From positions 21,224,501 to 21,288,500 of the forward strand of contig NW_026623050.1 in the NCBI RefSeq assembly GCF_023065955.2: a stretch of DNA of 64,000 nt. The letters are read 5' to 3'. A model generated the notes under the pieces. That model was not told the DNA's origin. It was given only the letters and a program-made list of their open reading frames with translations, and did not search any database. This stretch comes from Ursus arctos (lineage: Eukaryota > Chordata > Mammalia > Carnivora > Ursidae). Below are positions 43,901-49,599 of the stretch, piece after piece (position 1 is the stretch's first letter; every line of letters starts with the position of its first letter). The translations under genes were made by a program, and so were the position numbers.

Positions 43901-45185
43901 TATAATTACCATTTATAGAGGAGGCAGAAAAGTCAAATCACTTTATCCAGGGTTCCAGAGCTTGCTTCCAAACAGCGCTATTAGGATTTAAAGTAATACA
44001 GTCTAACTCCTAAAATCCAGCTCTTTACCACTACACTGGGCTGACTTACTAGGAGACATCCTTTACCTGACGTTATTATCTACTCAATTTCAGTATCAGC
44101 CGCTGGTTTTCATCATTTCCAACGAGAAAATGGAGGGAAAAAATGTCAGAATGAATAGTAAAATGTACCTTTTGAATGGCTTCTTCCATATCCAACTCAA
44201 ATTGTTCATTCTGTAATAATCTGAGGAATCTCTTGCGCTCCACGAGGTCATCATTTTCATTCTGCACCATTTGGTCCCTGATTTGATTTTGTATCTTTCT
44301 TACTGATTGGACATGCAGTTGTTTGCAGTAACTTCTATCTACTAGTTTCTGATGCCTTTCACTGAAGCTCAGAGTTCGCCTTTTAGAAGCCTATAATGGG
44401 GGGAAAAAAAGTATGCATACTTTGGTATTCCAAAATCTAATTTTTAAAAGTATACTGCTGCCAGTCTCAGGTACAAAAATAGATAACATAATAAACAAAG
44501 GGCCTTCGGCTTCTTTCCTAAATTCAGAGAAATGTAACATAATGAAAAAGTACACATGGTAGATAAATATACTGATATATCAATAAATTACTTTTATTAT
44601 TCCCCATCTTATAGATGATACATGAAAAGTAAAAGCAACTTTACCCAAGGTTCCTCGGCTTAAATAAATAGCACTAGGATTCAAAGACCCACAGATGAGC
44701 TCTATAGACCTAGCTCTTCACCACAACACAGGGAATTCCTCCTCTCCTCATTCTCCCCCACCCTACGCCTCCCTTACCCCTTAGCCAGAAAGTGCCTTTC
44801 AGAAAGAAGCTGGTCAGGCTTTCCTAATACAGATTTAATAGGTCAATCCGCTGCTACTTAATTCGTTTGCCCTCTCCTGGACTTTTCCCCCACTTATTTC
44901 TTCAACGTTCTTAATCTTTTCCCAAATTTTCAGAAATACAGCAAACAAAATTTTCACTGGGCAGATCTAATAGAGTCTGGGGAAATTTTGAAAAAGGCTG
45001 GAAGCCACCGCGAGCGTTGCTTAAACAATAGCACAAGAGGCCGCTGGAAGCAAACTGAAAGAGTTTCCCACTTAATTCTCAGATTAGGCCCTCCAAATCC
45101 TTTTTTTTAGATGCAGCCAGGCTCTAAACTACAATTAAATCAATAGATAAACAAGTAGTTTCGACACCCCCGACGGACTCACCAT
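1826..45185 (-). CDS. MNS1: MNS1, complete ten-exon coding sequence (495 aa)
   Basis: Meiosis-specific nuclear structural protein 1. Joining complement 45183-45185, 44169-44390, 34498-34625, 19900-20002, 17037-17266, 16031-16247, 15824-15931, 8562-8819, 3217-3342 and 1826-1918 gives 1488 nt, that is 495 codons plus TGA. This equals the mammalian length I recall, with no frameshift or premature stop. All introns are GT-AG. The protein is almost wholly charged alpha-helix/coiled coil (runs such as [15 protein letters not shown] and [20 protein letters not shown]), with no signal peptide or membrane segment. Family knowledge: MNS1 is expressed in spermatids and multiciliated cells, lies inside axonemal doublet microtubules, interacts with outer-dynein-arm docking components, and its loss causes sperm-flagellum and laterality defects. 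Introns 1-9 are 792, 9543, 14495, 2633, 789, 99, 7004, 5219 and 1298 bp. The gene converges on TEX9. Confidence 0.95.
1919..3216 (-). other. MNS1 intron 9
   Basis: Mostly unique AT-rich intron. A degraded antisense MIR-like segment (loss of 'gaggaaactgag'-type core) is visible around 3050-3160. Short ORFs here look random. Confidence 0.6.
3217..3342 (-). CDS. MNS1: MNS1 exon 9 (aa 424-465)
   Basis: 126 nt, phase 0/0, with a pyrimidine-rich acceptor TTTCCAG and donor GTAAGT. It encodes [20 protein letters not shown] then [22 protein letters not shown], the last helix before the C-terminal tail. Confidence 0.94.
3343..6704. other. MNS1 intron 8, left part, mostly unassigned
   Basis: AT-rich intron without recognisable coding sequence. 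About 4440-4640 looks like a very old medium-reiteration repeat ('ggtgtggccaaaataggacttgg...'), and 5360-5420 has a short MIR/L2-like motif ('caagattctaggtgct'). I cannot assign families securely. Confidence 0.4.
6705..7028 (+). mobile_element. MER28/Tigger2-like Tc1/mariner fossil
   Basis: A 324-bp element bounded by TA dinucleotides (6703-6704, 7029-7030), with imperfect terminal inverted repeats starting CAGTTGACCTGTGAACAA and ending ...GTTCATCGGTCAACTG. The interior has the familiar 'ttttgggggagtcaaaagtta' block. It is a non-autonomous copy with no transposase. Confidence 0.8.
7316..7545 (+). mobile_element. MIR SINE (sense)
   Basis: Contains the MIR core: 'ctctgccacttacttgctgtg', 'ctctatgcctcagttccc', 'aaaatggggg', and the tail 'cactcaataagtgttcattg'. 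An ancient tRNA-derived SINE. Confidence 0.8.
7560..7745 (-). mobile_element. Degraded MIR (antisense)
   Basis: 'tttacaaagcacttacatattatctgattt...gaggcagattat' resembles the antisense MIR consensus around the 'gaggtaggtattatt' block. Confidence 0.5.
8562..8819 (-). CDS. MNS1: MNS1 exon 8 (aa 338-423)
   Basis: 258 nt, phase 0/0, acceptor GTTTAG and donor GTAAGA. It begins [20 protein letters not shown] and ends ...[12 protein letters not shown]. It is the longest coding exon and is pure charged helix. Confidence 0.94.
9544..9556 (+). promoter_or_regulatory. CTCF core motif
   Basis: CCAGCAGGTGGCA fits the 13-base CTCF core (CCASYAGRKGGCR) at every position, and upstream GGG agrees with the extended motif. 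Occupancy is not shown by sequence. Confidence 0.6.
9587..9598 (-). promoter_or_regulatory. YY1 motif
   Basis: GCCGCCATCTTG on + is the full YY1 consensus (CAAGATGGCGGC on -), 31 bp from the CTCF core. Confidence 0.55.
9611..9665. repeat. Imperfect inverted repeat (hairpin)
   Basis: TTTTGGTAGAGTTAACC (9611-9627) pairs with GGTAACTCTACCAAAA (9650-9665), with one unpaired base and a 22-nt loop. Confidence 0.8.
11179..11574 (-). mobile_element. Can-SINE interrupted by a second Can-SINE
   Basis: The antisense SINE body 11390-11574 ends ...GCCACCCAGGCGCCCC; the rest of its tail lies left of the inner SINE at 11179-11196. The whole composite is flanked by the 11-bp duplication CCTTTCACTAT (11168-11178, 11575-11585), so this was the first insertion. 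Confidence 0.88.
11197..11389 (+). mobile_element. Can-SINE (inserted in another SINE's tail)
   Basis: Starts GGGGCGCCTGGGTGGTGCAG, followed by the tRNA-like head, CT-rich tract, 'aaataaataaaatcttt' and a poly-A. It is flanked by repeats of AAAAAGATTTAT, which is the tail of the opposite-strand SINE it entered. Confidence 0.9.
11590..12520. other. AT-rich intron 7 sequence, no gene
   Basis: No coding signal. Parts read like heavily decayed antisense L1 ORF2, but I cannot align them with confidence. Confidence 0.35.
12520..12860 (-). mobile_element. Old L1 fragment (antisense)
   Basis: Antisense L1 ORF2-like text ('gggttctttatattctattattgag', 'atggatcatgcctttttt', 'agtcataaagtcttactgctgttttcttctag'). 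Confidence 0.6.
12866..13168 (+). mobile_element. Old L1 3' end (sense)
   Basis: Typical L1M 3'UTR wording: 'agctataagatgaataaggtctg', 'taattaactagctgg', 'catatatcaaatcaccata', 'tcaattatacttcaagaaag'. It sits directly before another sense L1 piece. Confidence 0.7.
13170..15062 (+). mobile_element. Degraded L1 ORF2 fragment (sense)
   Basis: About 1.9 kb of L1 ORF2 with reverse-transcriptase landmarks still readable at DNA level ('ccagggccagatggttt', 'ataaatgtagaaaaagcatctgac', 'ccagaaggctattttt'). It has many stops and frameshifts and both ends are truncated. Antisense to MNS1. Confidence 0.75.
15085..15810 (-). mobile_element. Old L1 fragment (antisense), split by a SINE
   Basis: L1 wording 'cctataattatagatttgtct', 'gtttacactatttacacataatgtaattatc', 'ttgggtttagatctaccattttt' on both sides of the SINE at 15485-15689. 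It runs to within about 15 bp of the MNS1 exon 7 donor. Confidence 0.7.
15485..15689 (-). mobile_element. Can-SINE
   Basis: Antisense copy ending GCCACCCAGGCGCCCCC. Its CT-rich tract has expanded to a clean (GA)n run at about 15508-15532. It lies 135 bp from MNS1 exon 7. Confidence 0.9.
15824..15931 (-). CDS. MNS1: MNS1 exon 7 (aa 302-337)
   Basis: 108 nt, phase 0/0, acceptor TAATAG and donor GTAAGT. It encodes [20 protein letters not shown] followed by [16 protein letters not shown]. An antisense L1 fragment and a Can-SINE lie immediately beyond its donor. Confidence 0.94.
16031..16247 (-). CDS. MNS1: MNS1 exon 6 (aa 229-301)
   Basis: 217 nt. It completes Leu229, then reads [20 protein letters not shown] and ends ...LQLQNT in phase 0. 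The donor GTATTA is poor by consensus and the following intron is only 99 bp, so recognition by intron definition is likely. Confidence 0.94.
16350..16543 (-). mobile_element. Can-SINE
   Basis: Antisense copy: 'ttatttatttacttatttgagagagagag' through 'gccacccaggcacccc'. Approximate flanking duplication AG(T/C)TTTTCT. It lies about 100 bp from the MNS1 exon 6 acceptor. Confidence 0.9.
17037..17266 (-). CDS. MNS1: MNS1 exon 5 (aa 153-229)
   Basis: 230 nt with acceptor ACAG and consensus donor GTAAGT. It begins [20 protein letters not shown] and ends ...[10 protein letters not shown] plus TT, completed by G of exon 6 (Leu229). Coiled-coil composition throughout. Confidence 0.94.
17839..18027 (-). 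mobile_element. Young Can-SINE with 18-bp TSD
   Basis: Perfect duplication CTGTTTTCTGTAGCTTTT at 17821-17838 and 18028-18045. The body is close to the 'cacaagcagggggagtgggagaggaagaagcaggctc' type shared with 29691 and 63236. Confidence 0.95.
18046..19899. other. MNS1 intron 4, no gene seen
   Basis: Mixed unique intron sequence. Nothing coding and no repeat I can name with confidence. Confidence 0.5.
19900..20002 (-). CDS. MNS1: MNS1 exon 4 (aa 118-152)
   Basis: 103 nt, starting in phase 2 after a T-rich tract ending AAACAG and ending in phase 0 at ...KYEQM before donor GTAATC. It encodes [20 protein letters not shown] followed by AQIAEKDAI. It lies at the downstream end of the 14.5 kb intron that carries the full-length L1. 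Confidence 0.93.
20320..20475 (+). mobile_element. MIR-like fragment (sense)
   Basis: 'ggagtggtttaaagcaagttacttaaattttgtacctcggtttt...acacagtaaacaccatgaatgg' follows the MIR core and tail. Strongly diverged. Confidence 0.5.
20735..20923 (-). mobile_element. Can-SINE (older)
   Basis: Antisense, diverged copy ending 'accacccgggtgccc'. Imperfect flanking duplication GCACATCTT(A/C)ATTCT. Confidence 0.85.
21240..23651 (-). mobile_element. Old antisense L1, left part
   Basis: Long antisense L1 ORF2 text, for example 'gtacatatggctactgaattgatccagtgcc', 'ttgatccgtttgtttattctgtgc' and 'aatctggagagtattgacatg'. It is interrupted at 23667 by the young L1 and continues after 29631. Confidence 0.75.
23667..24547 (+). 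promoter_or_regulatory. L1 5'UTR/internal promoter
   Basis: GC-rich leader with AAGATGGC (YY1-like) near 23673 on the + strand and many CpGs. Both strands carry long stop-free stretches: sense 23614-24015 and antisense 23660-24313. Confidence 0.8.
24548..25461 (+). pseudogene. L1 ORF1 (RNA-binding protein), broken
   Basis: The start at 24548 reads [20 protein letters not shown]. Stops and shifts follow at about 24673 and 24768. From 24767 the coiled coil is clear ([20 protein letters not shown]), then the start of the RNA-recognition region ([15 protein letters not shown]), then a frameshift near 24990. The C-terminal domain is open again and ends at TGA 25459-25461, with a G9 run at 25425-25433. 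Length is as expected for ORF1 (about 300 codons). Known role: trimeric nucleic-acid chaperone of the L1 particle. Confidence 0.85.
25515..29324 (+). pseudogene. L1 ORF2 (endonuclease/reverse transcriptase), broken
   Basis: About 1270 codons, the usual L1 ORF2 size. Endonuclease domain: Asn14, Tyr115 and Asn147 are present, but catalytic Glu43 is Asp (25641-25643) and Asp145 is Asn (25947-25949), followed by a TAA at 25965. Reverse transcriptase: an open block 26642-27613 with the RT fingers/palm; the catalytic FADD box (27603-27614) is intact but in another frame because of an extra A near 27570. Further shifts occur near 28080 and 28720. The C-terminal zinc knuckle C-x3-C-x7-H-x4-C is at 28884-28937. 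The end is TAA at 29322-29324. Confidence 0.92.
29632..30115 (-). mobile_element. Old antisense L1, continuation
   Basis: Antisense L1-like sequence resuming right of the young L1 and further split by a SINE at 29691-29901. Confidence 0.5.
29691..29901 (-). mobile_element. Young Can-SINE with 14-bp TSD
   Basis: Near-consensus copy flanked by TTAGCAGCCTTTTT (29677-29690, 29902-29915). It ends GCCACCCAGGCGCCCC. Confidence 0.95.
30140..31025 (-). mobile_element. Old L1 3' ORF2 fragment (antisense)
   Basis: Recognisable antisense wording: 'tgatattccactgcatatg', 'tggacatttggactgtttcc', 'gggtatctaccaaggggtgg', 'gtgcttattgccccctg'. Same strand as MNS1. Confidence 0.8.
31480..31600. repeat. AT-rich low-complexity stretch
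   Basis: Over 85% A/T by eye, with repeated 'aattat/ataatt' words. Confidence 0.75.
31693..31869 (+). mobile_element. Can-SINE
   Basis: Sense copy starting GGGGCACCTGGGTGGCTCAG, flanked by TTTTCTTGGGTTA (31679-31691, 31870-31882). Confidence 0.95.
32235..32760 (-). mobile_element. Old L1 fragment (antisense)
   Basis: 'cttttcaaatactgctaatgcatcatcctctttt', 'agttttcttttgtctctct' and 'attctggatattttctactaacctg' match antisense L1M 5'-region wording. Confidence 0.6.
34047..34227 (-). mobile_element. Can-SINE (older)
   Basis: Antisense copy with diverged head 'gccactcaggtgcccc'. It is flanked by an imperfect TCATG...CTATT duplication and lies 270 bp from MNS1 exon 3. Confidence 0.88.
34498..34625 (-). 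CDS. MNS1: MNS1 exon 3 (aa 76-118)
   Basis: 128 nt, leaving phase 2 at its 3' end; the split codon AG|T (Ser118) is completed by exon 4. The acceptor is TTTAG and the donor GTATCT, a weak +4/+5 context. It encodes [20 protein letters not shown] onward, highly charged coiled coil. Confidence 0.93.
34800..35250. mobile_element. Ancient mammalian repeat, family uncertain
   Basis: Wording such as 'ccaattgtctcaaagatactt', 'caaaatccaaacaagttccacacgttgcat' recurs across mammalian genomes. I cannot name the family safely. Confidence 0.45.
35385..35905 (+). mobile_element. Old L1 3' fragment (sense)
   Basis: 'catcattagccatcaggaaatgcaaat', 'gttggtgagaacctgcatttc', 'gggtgggaatgtaaaatggc': the C-terminal ORF2 region. 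Confidence 0.75.
35910..37445 (-). mobile_element. Old L1 copies (antisense), at least two overlapping pieces
   Basis: Two antisense L1 3' ends in series: 36040-36720 ('cctcaccagcaacatccccc', 'ttttcatggcttgatagttc') and 36720-37445 ('tagcccctggcaaccactc', 'catctgtggggcagcgtg', 'ggagaaatggctattgaagtc'). The repeated motif order shows two separate elements. Confidence 0.75.
37452..37870 (+). mobile_element. Old L1 3'UTR (sense) with (CA)n
   Basis: 'gaaatggagaacatgttagtggttgcc...gatgtgccattaggaaa' is L1M 3'UTR-like, with a (CA)n microsatellite at 37645-37669. Confidence 0.6.
37645..37669. repeat. (CA)n microsatellite
   Basis: About 25 bp of uninterrupted CA repeats. Confidence 0.95.
37880..38545 (+). 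mobile_element. Old L1 3' end (sense)
   Basis: ORF2 C-terminus to 3'UTR: 'catatgacccaaccatcctactcc', 'ggtttccaggggctggggag', ending 'aaatttaaaaagaaat'. The next L1 begins right in this tail. Confidence 0.8.
38546..40710 (+). mobile_element. L1 with carnivore 5'UTR on an older body, 3'-truncated
   Basis: Starts 'ggaggcagagttaagatggcgg'. Bases 38590-39000 parallel the 5'UTR of the 23667 L1, then the two diverge. ORF1-like coding is visible at 39340-39500 ([20 protein letters not shown]). An ORF2 endonuclease remnant at 40230-40690 carries an intact VGDFNT motif (about 40445). Many breaks; no ORF2 RT and no poly-A tail. Confidence 0.75.
40720..41040 (+). mobile_element. MaLR-type LTR remnant
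   Basis: Ends with the 'aaactgtggggtaataaatgg...agccaccagatttgtggtaatttgttac' wording typical of MLT1/MaLR LTR 3' parts. No internal coding is present. Confidence 0.5.
41400..41945 (+). mobile_element. Unnamed old LTR-like repeat
   Basis: Contains short internal near-repeats ('aggcctgagaaacaagagaaccaatggtgtagttcc') and 'gatgaggcccacccacattagagagggcaatctgctttactc', wording known from many mammalian copies. Family not assigned. Confidence 0.45.
42060..42640. other. Probable ancient repeat, unassigned
   Basis: No coding frame. The wording ('agttgatgctggaaggttctttacaaaggaatttcagc') seems repetitive to me but is not identified. Confidence 0.3.
42759..42955 (+). mobile_element. Can-SINE
   Basis: Sense copy starting GGGGGCGCCTGGGTGGCTCAG and ending in a poly-A of about 17. 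Confidence 0.93.
43828..44045 (-). mobile_element. MIR (antisense)
   Basis: 'attccaagtgctttgcgtgtattaactcatt...gtgggtactattataattaccatttatagaggagg...ccagctctttaccactacac' is antisense MIR. It ends about 120 bp from MNS1 exon 2. Confidence 0.75.
44169..44390 (-). CDS. MNS1: MNS1 exon 2 (aa 2-75)
   Basis: 222 nt, phase 0/0. The acceptor is ATTATAG at 44391-44392. The donor GTACAT at 44168 is weak. It encodes the N-terminal basic segment [20 protein letters not shown] and continues to ...LDMEEAIQK, the start of the long helix. Confidence 0.93.
44595..44735 (-). mobile_element. MIR fragment (antisense)
   Basis: 'ttccccatcttatagatgatacatgaaa...acccaaggttcctcggcttaaataaatagcactaggattcaaa' follows the antisense MIR core. 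In MNS1 intron 1. Confidence 0.65.
45183..45185 (-). CDS. MNS1: MNS1 coding exon 1 (start codon only)
   Basis: The minus strand reads ...GTCAAG ATG then GTGAGT, so the first coding exon ends exactly on the initiator ATG, with a strong donor at 45182. The next exon begins in phase 0 with ASKRRTL, giving MASKRRTL. A purine (A) at -3 supports initiation; the +4 base (G) comes from exon 2 after splicing. The 5'UTR lies in the CpG island to the right. Confidence 0.85.
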
Positions 45186-45277
45186 CTTGACAGAGGAAAA
45201 TCCCCCTCTCGGGATCCAGCCGGCACCACCTCCAGCTGCAACAGCCGTGGCGGGCTGACTGCTCCGATGTTTACGCG

Positions 45278-45290
45278 GTTTCCTGGCAAC
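45278..45290 (-). promoter_or_regulatory. RFX X-box
   Basis: On the - strand GTTGCC-A-GGAAAC: two RFX half-sites in inverted orientation with a one-base spacer, 93 bp upstream of the MNS1 ATG. RFX factors with FOXJ1 are known activators of ciliary genes, which fits the product. Confidence 0.7.
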
Positions 45291-45660
45291 TGCCGCCGCT
45301 CTAGCGGGTGCGGGGCCCACAGGCGCAGGGCGCGGCCTCTCATTGGGCGCAGCAAGAGCCAATCGGCACTGAGCTTCTTGGGAGGCTTGCAGGGAGGCTG
45401 CTTCTCCAGACCTAAGGGACAGGCGGGAAGTTTGGATCCTGTATTCAGGCGCAAGCTCTTTGCAGTCCTCTAGGGCGCTGACGATTTCCCTCGAGCCTCC
45501 GAATTCTGTGATTTGGGTGGGGTCGGGAGTCAAGGGGAGGTCTGTGCGTAATTCTATGTAAACAGTTTCCAAACTCCTGTGTAGTACATGGGGCCAACGT
45601 CACCTTCCGCTCAGAACATCCCGTGCCCTCAACGCCGGATCTGCGTGAGTTGACGACTGG

Positions 45661-46084
45661 CTTCATCTTTAGCAGTAGGAACAGGGTCAGCGTCCCCCTA
45701 GCTGGGTAACAGGGAGGCTTTTTGGGTAGTGTGTGCTTGCAGCCGCCTTCACCTCAACCCCCAACAGTTAGTCAACTTTGGTAGTAAAATGTATAGGTCA
45801 CGTGGATCTTCTGCTGTGGAGTGCATGGTCCAGGTACCAAGGAGAGCGCAGATAGATGGTGGCAGGATGTGATCAGGTTTATTTTATTGGCAGGTAGACG
45901 CTAAAGTCCATTTTAAATGGAAGCATTTGAGAAAAGGAATAGGTCAGAGAAATTAGTCAAATATATTGATTTTAGAGATGACAGAGAAATCCCTTAAAAA
46001 CAACAAAATTAAAGGTAGTGTGAGAATTTGACTTAGTTCGTGTTACCTAATTTGAAGTCCATCACATGCAGCAATATGTCTGCT
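45661..46084. other. Upstream flank of MNS1, no gene
   Basis: CpG density falls quickly beyond 45660. No coding signal or named repeat. Confidence 0.5.
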
Positions 46085-47400
46085 TAAAGATTAATAACCA
46101 AGAGGACTTCCAGTTTTAGCTCCAAATGTAAAAACTTGGGAGTTATCACTTCCATCCTCACTACCAGAAGAAGCTGAACAAACTAAACACTGATGATTTT
46201 TCTTGGAGTTACCACAGAACTGAGGTCACAGGGCAAACCACAACCCTGAAATCTGGAGAGGTGAATCCAGAGACCTACTTACCTAAAGCAGAAGCCTCTG
46301 AGGCCAGAAAGGAGGAATACTTGAATGGTAATTTTGATGAACTCCTGAAGACTAAGTGCGGGCTAGTGTGGGTGAAGCTACTGGGGGCCGCAGTGTTGGG
46401 AGGCCCCAGCACTTCCATGGGTTTTGTTTCCCAGAACTCCAGCAAGTTCTCACCATGTAAAACCAAGGAAGATCTCTTGTGGCTCTAGCAGGGGGATAAG
46501 GTTAATAATTATTGTCAAATATATCCAGAGCCTTCTCCTTACTAAAGGCCTACTTTCCAGAAGAAAAGACTTTACCAAAGCCATATCCCACCCAGAGCAA
46601 GGACAGTTCTCTGACCACAGTCTCCCCCCGCCTTCCTGTCTCTAAGTAGAGAGGAGGGAGCTGAGAAACACTTGTGAAGGTACAGCCCAAGGTCGCTAGA
46701 AGAGGTTTAATGATAAAATTATAGAATACTTTTCTTCCCACACTTCCCTACTGCACCAACAGCACTTCAGTATAAGAACAGTTGAGTACAGCAGCAAGCA
46801 CTGTGAAAACACACTAACAAGGAACGCTTCGGGAAATCCAAAGAAAACAGGAGGGAAAAAAAAACACTAGAGAAATTTAAAGCTTCTAGAATGAACAGCT
46901 ACAGCAAATACTAAACATAGCCCAACTCCTAGTCATGTAATAAAACCCCTCACATTAAAGCCCTATTTACCTCAATCCCTGTTAACCCAAGATACCCCAG
47001 GCAGTTTTCAACAACAACAACAACAACAAAATGGGGAGGCTAAAGGCAAGAAAAAAATTCAGTCTGAAAGGCAAAGTAAGCATCAGAACTAGACTGAGCT
47101 ATGGCACAGACTGGAGGATTATTAAACAGTAATATAAAATAACCATGCTTAATAGGCTGAAGGATCTGGTGGAAAATGAGGACAACATAGAACAGATGGG
47201 TAATGTATGCAGACAAATGGAAACTGAAAGAATCAGAAGGAAATTCTAAAAATAAGAAACACTGTAACAAATGAAGAATGCCTTCGCAGGCTTAGAGGAG
47301 ACAACACCGTGGAGAGAATCAGTTAGCTTGAAGGTATGTCAAGAGAAACTTCCCAAACTGAAATGCAAGGAGATTAGCAGTAAATAGATAATCCTATTGG
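46085..47400 (+). mobile_element. Old L1 5' region (sense)
   Basis: L1M 5'UTR/ORF1 wording: 'gaacaaactaaacactgatg', 'agttaccacagaactgaggtcac', 'gcatcagaactagactgagctatgg', 'gaacagatgggtaatgt'. It includes (CAA)n at 47010-47030. Short ORFs here are L1-derived noise. Confidence 0.65.
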
Positions 47401-47435
47401 GTTTAGAATCAAATTGTTTTCTACATTAGAAGAGG

Positions 47436-47437
<2 letters not shown>

Positions 47438-47471
<34 letters not shown>
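47438..47471. repeat. (GT)n microsatellite
   Basis: About 33 bp of uninterrupted GT repeats. Confidence 0.95.
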
Positions 47472-47799
47472 GGGGGGATGGTAATTGTCCAGGTTTCTGT
47501 CTTTTTGGGAGATCACATAAACCCAGTTACCACAAAAGTCAAATTGACCATATGGATACAGTGCAAAACATTTTGAAAGCATTTAATCCTATTTGTCTAG
47601 CAATTTCCACAAGAACTGTATAAAAAACAGGATTTATGCATAGCTTCTTACAAAGTAGCCTGTAATTAAAATTTTGCTCTCAGCAGGAGTTTTTGTTTCG
47701 TTTTGAACACTGATTAGTGCCTGGTATGTCATAGGTGATAAATATTTGTTAAATGAATTGAAATTATATTACTGTTATGCACATAGGAGAAAGCTCTAC

Positions 47800-48870
47800 C
47801 CAGAAGTCACTCTGAAGTATTGTTCTTCATCATTTAGAGTTCTATCAAATTTACTTATATTTTCAAAGACCAAACTTTTGGTTTTATTAATTTTTTTCTC
47901 TCTATATTTTTTGGTTTCCAGTTCCACTGTTCGCTGCTCTTACCATCATTATTTTCTTCCCTGTTTGCTTTGGATTTAATTTGCTCTTCTCTTTATAGTT
48001 TCATTAGGTGGAAGCATAAATCTTCATTTAAGACCATTCTTCTTTTCAAATATAAATATTTAATATAAATTTCCCTCCAAGCCTTGCTTTAGCTGCCTCC
48101 CAGATTTTGATATGTTGTCCTTTCTCATTCAATTTAAAATATCAAACACTTGTTCTTTGAACCATGAATTATTTAGAAGCATTTTGTTAGTTTTCCAACT
48201 ATTTCACATTTCCAGGTGTCTTTTGTTACTAATTTCTAGTTAATTCCATTATGGTCAAAAAAACATACTCTGTATCACTTCAGATCTTTTAAGTTGTAAA
48301 GGTTTGTTTTATTTTGCAGCATATGGTCTGTCTTGGTAAATGTTTCATCTGTCCCTGACAAGAATATGTATTCAGGTACCTGGGATGAGGTATCCCATAA
48401 AGATCACTAAATTCAAATGAGTTAGAGAATGCCGTTCAGGTGTTCCATGTCCTTGAAGCATTTTTGTTTGCTTTATCAATTACTGAGACGGGTGTTGAGG
48501 TCATCAGCATAATTGTGGATATGCTTATTTCTCTTTTCAGTTCTTTTTTTTTTGCTGCGTCTTTTAAAGTACTGCTGTTCGGTATATACACCTTTAGGAT
48601 TATTGTGTCCTGATAACATTCTGATGTTAACATTTGAAAGACCCTCTTTTTTGGTGGTAATGTCCTTTGTCCTGAAGTCTATTCGATATCAATGTAGCCA
48701 CCCCGCTTTCTTTTAACCAGTGTTTACATGGCATATATTTCTCTATGCTTTTGCTTTTCTATCTAATTATCTTTCTATCTAAATTATGAGCATCTGTATA
48801 CTTAAAATGGCTTTTCTATAGATACCATATAGTTGGGTATTGCTTTCTTATTCAATCTGATAATCTCCAT
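47800..48870 (-). mobile_element. Old L1 ORF2 fragment (antisense)
   Basis: 'agctgcctcccagattttgatatgttg', 'tccattatggtcaaaaaaacatactctg', 'cctgataacattctgatgttaac': antisense L1M ORF2/5' wording. Confidence 0.75.
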
Positions 48871-48875
48871 CCTTT

Positions 48876-49095
48876 TAAAGTATAATTAACATGCAATGTT
48901 ATATTAGTTTCAGCTGTACAATATAGCGTTTCAACAATTGTATACATTCCTCAGTGCTCATCAAGATACGTGTACTCCCCTTTACCTAGTTCACCCATGC
49001 CCCACCCACCTCCCCTCTGGCAACCACTAGTTTGCTCTCTATATTTAAGAGTTTGGTGTTTAGGGTTGTTTTTTTTTTTTCTTTGTTCATTTGTT
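48876..49095 (-). mobile_element. L1 3'UTR (antisense)
   Basis: 'agtataattaacatgcaatgttatattagtttcagctgtacaatata...ccacccacctcccctctggcaaccactag' is the antisense carnivore-type L1 3'UTR. Confidence 0.7.
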
Positions 49096-49104
49096 TTGTT
49101 TCAT

Positions 49105-49455
49105 CACTCATCAGCAGGGAAATGCAAATCAAAACCAGAGTGAGCTATCACTTTACACAATAACAAGTGTTGGTGAGGATGTGGAGAAAAAGGAACCTTC
49201 ATAGACTGTTGGTGGAAATGCAGATTCGTGCAGCCACTATGGAGAAACGGTATGGAGTTTTCTCAAAAAGATTAAAGATAGAATTATCATATAATCTAGG
49301 AATTCTACTGGTATTTACTTAAAAAAAAACACCTAAAACACTAATTTAAAAAGATATATGCACCTCTATGCTTATTGCACATTATTTACAATAGCAAAGG
49401 TATAGAAGCAACTCAAGTGCCCTTCCAGAGATGAAATGGATAAAGACGACGTGGG
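49105..49455 (+). mobile_element. L1 ORF2 C-terminal fragment (sense)
   Basis: 'catcagcagggaaatgcaaatcaaaacc', 'ttggtgaggatgtggagaaa', 'actgttggtggaaatgc'. It faces the 3'UTR fragment just to its left. Confidence 0.75.
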
Positions 49456-49480
49456 GGGTGTGTGTGTATACATACATTCA

Positions 49481-49588
49481 CCACCAGCATGGAGCCTGAC
49501 ACGGGGCTTGATCTCACAACCCTGAGATCATGATCTGAACCGAAATCAAGAGTCAGACACTTAACCAACTGAGCCACCCAGGTGCCCC
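49481..49588 (-). mobile_element. Can-SINE, head only
   Basis: Only the tRNA-like half is present, ending GCCACCCAGGTGCCCC. The tail side is replaced by a (GT)-rich stretch at about 49455-49475. Confidence 0.85.
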
Positions 49589-49599
49589 TGTTATATACT

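Larger units (their letters stand above)
45180..45660 (-). promoter_or_regulatory. MNS1: MNS1 promoter / CpG island
   Basis: A GC-rich stretch dense in CpG, in sharp contrast to the AT-rich flanks. No TATA box is seen. It contains CCAAT boxes in both orientations (45342-45346 on - and 45359-45363 on +), an X-box (45278-45290) and a CRE-like half-site ACGTCA (45597-45602). The transcription start is probably near 45200-45300; the exact position cannot be read from the sequence. Confidence 0.75.

Noticed and set aside
45267..45473. 68-codon + strand ORF in the MNS1 CpG island as a divergent gene
   Set aside because: Antisense shadow of the GC-rich promoter; no start or splice evidence.
46261..46488. 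75-codon ORF upstream of MNS1 as a small gene
   Set aside because: Lies in old L1 5'UTR-type sequence; no conservation evidence.
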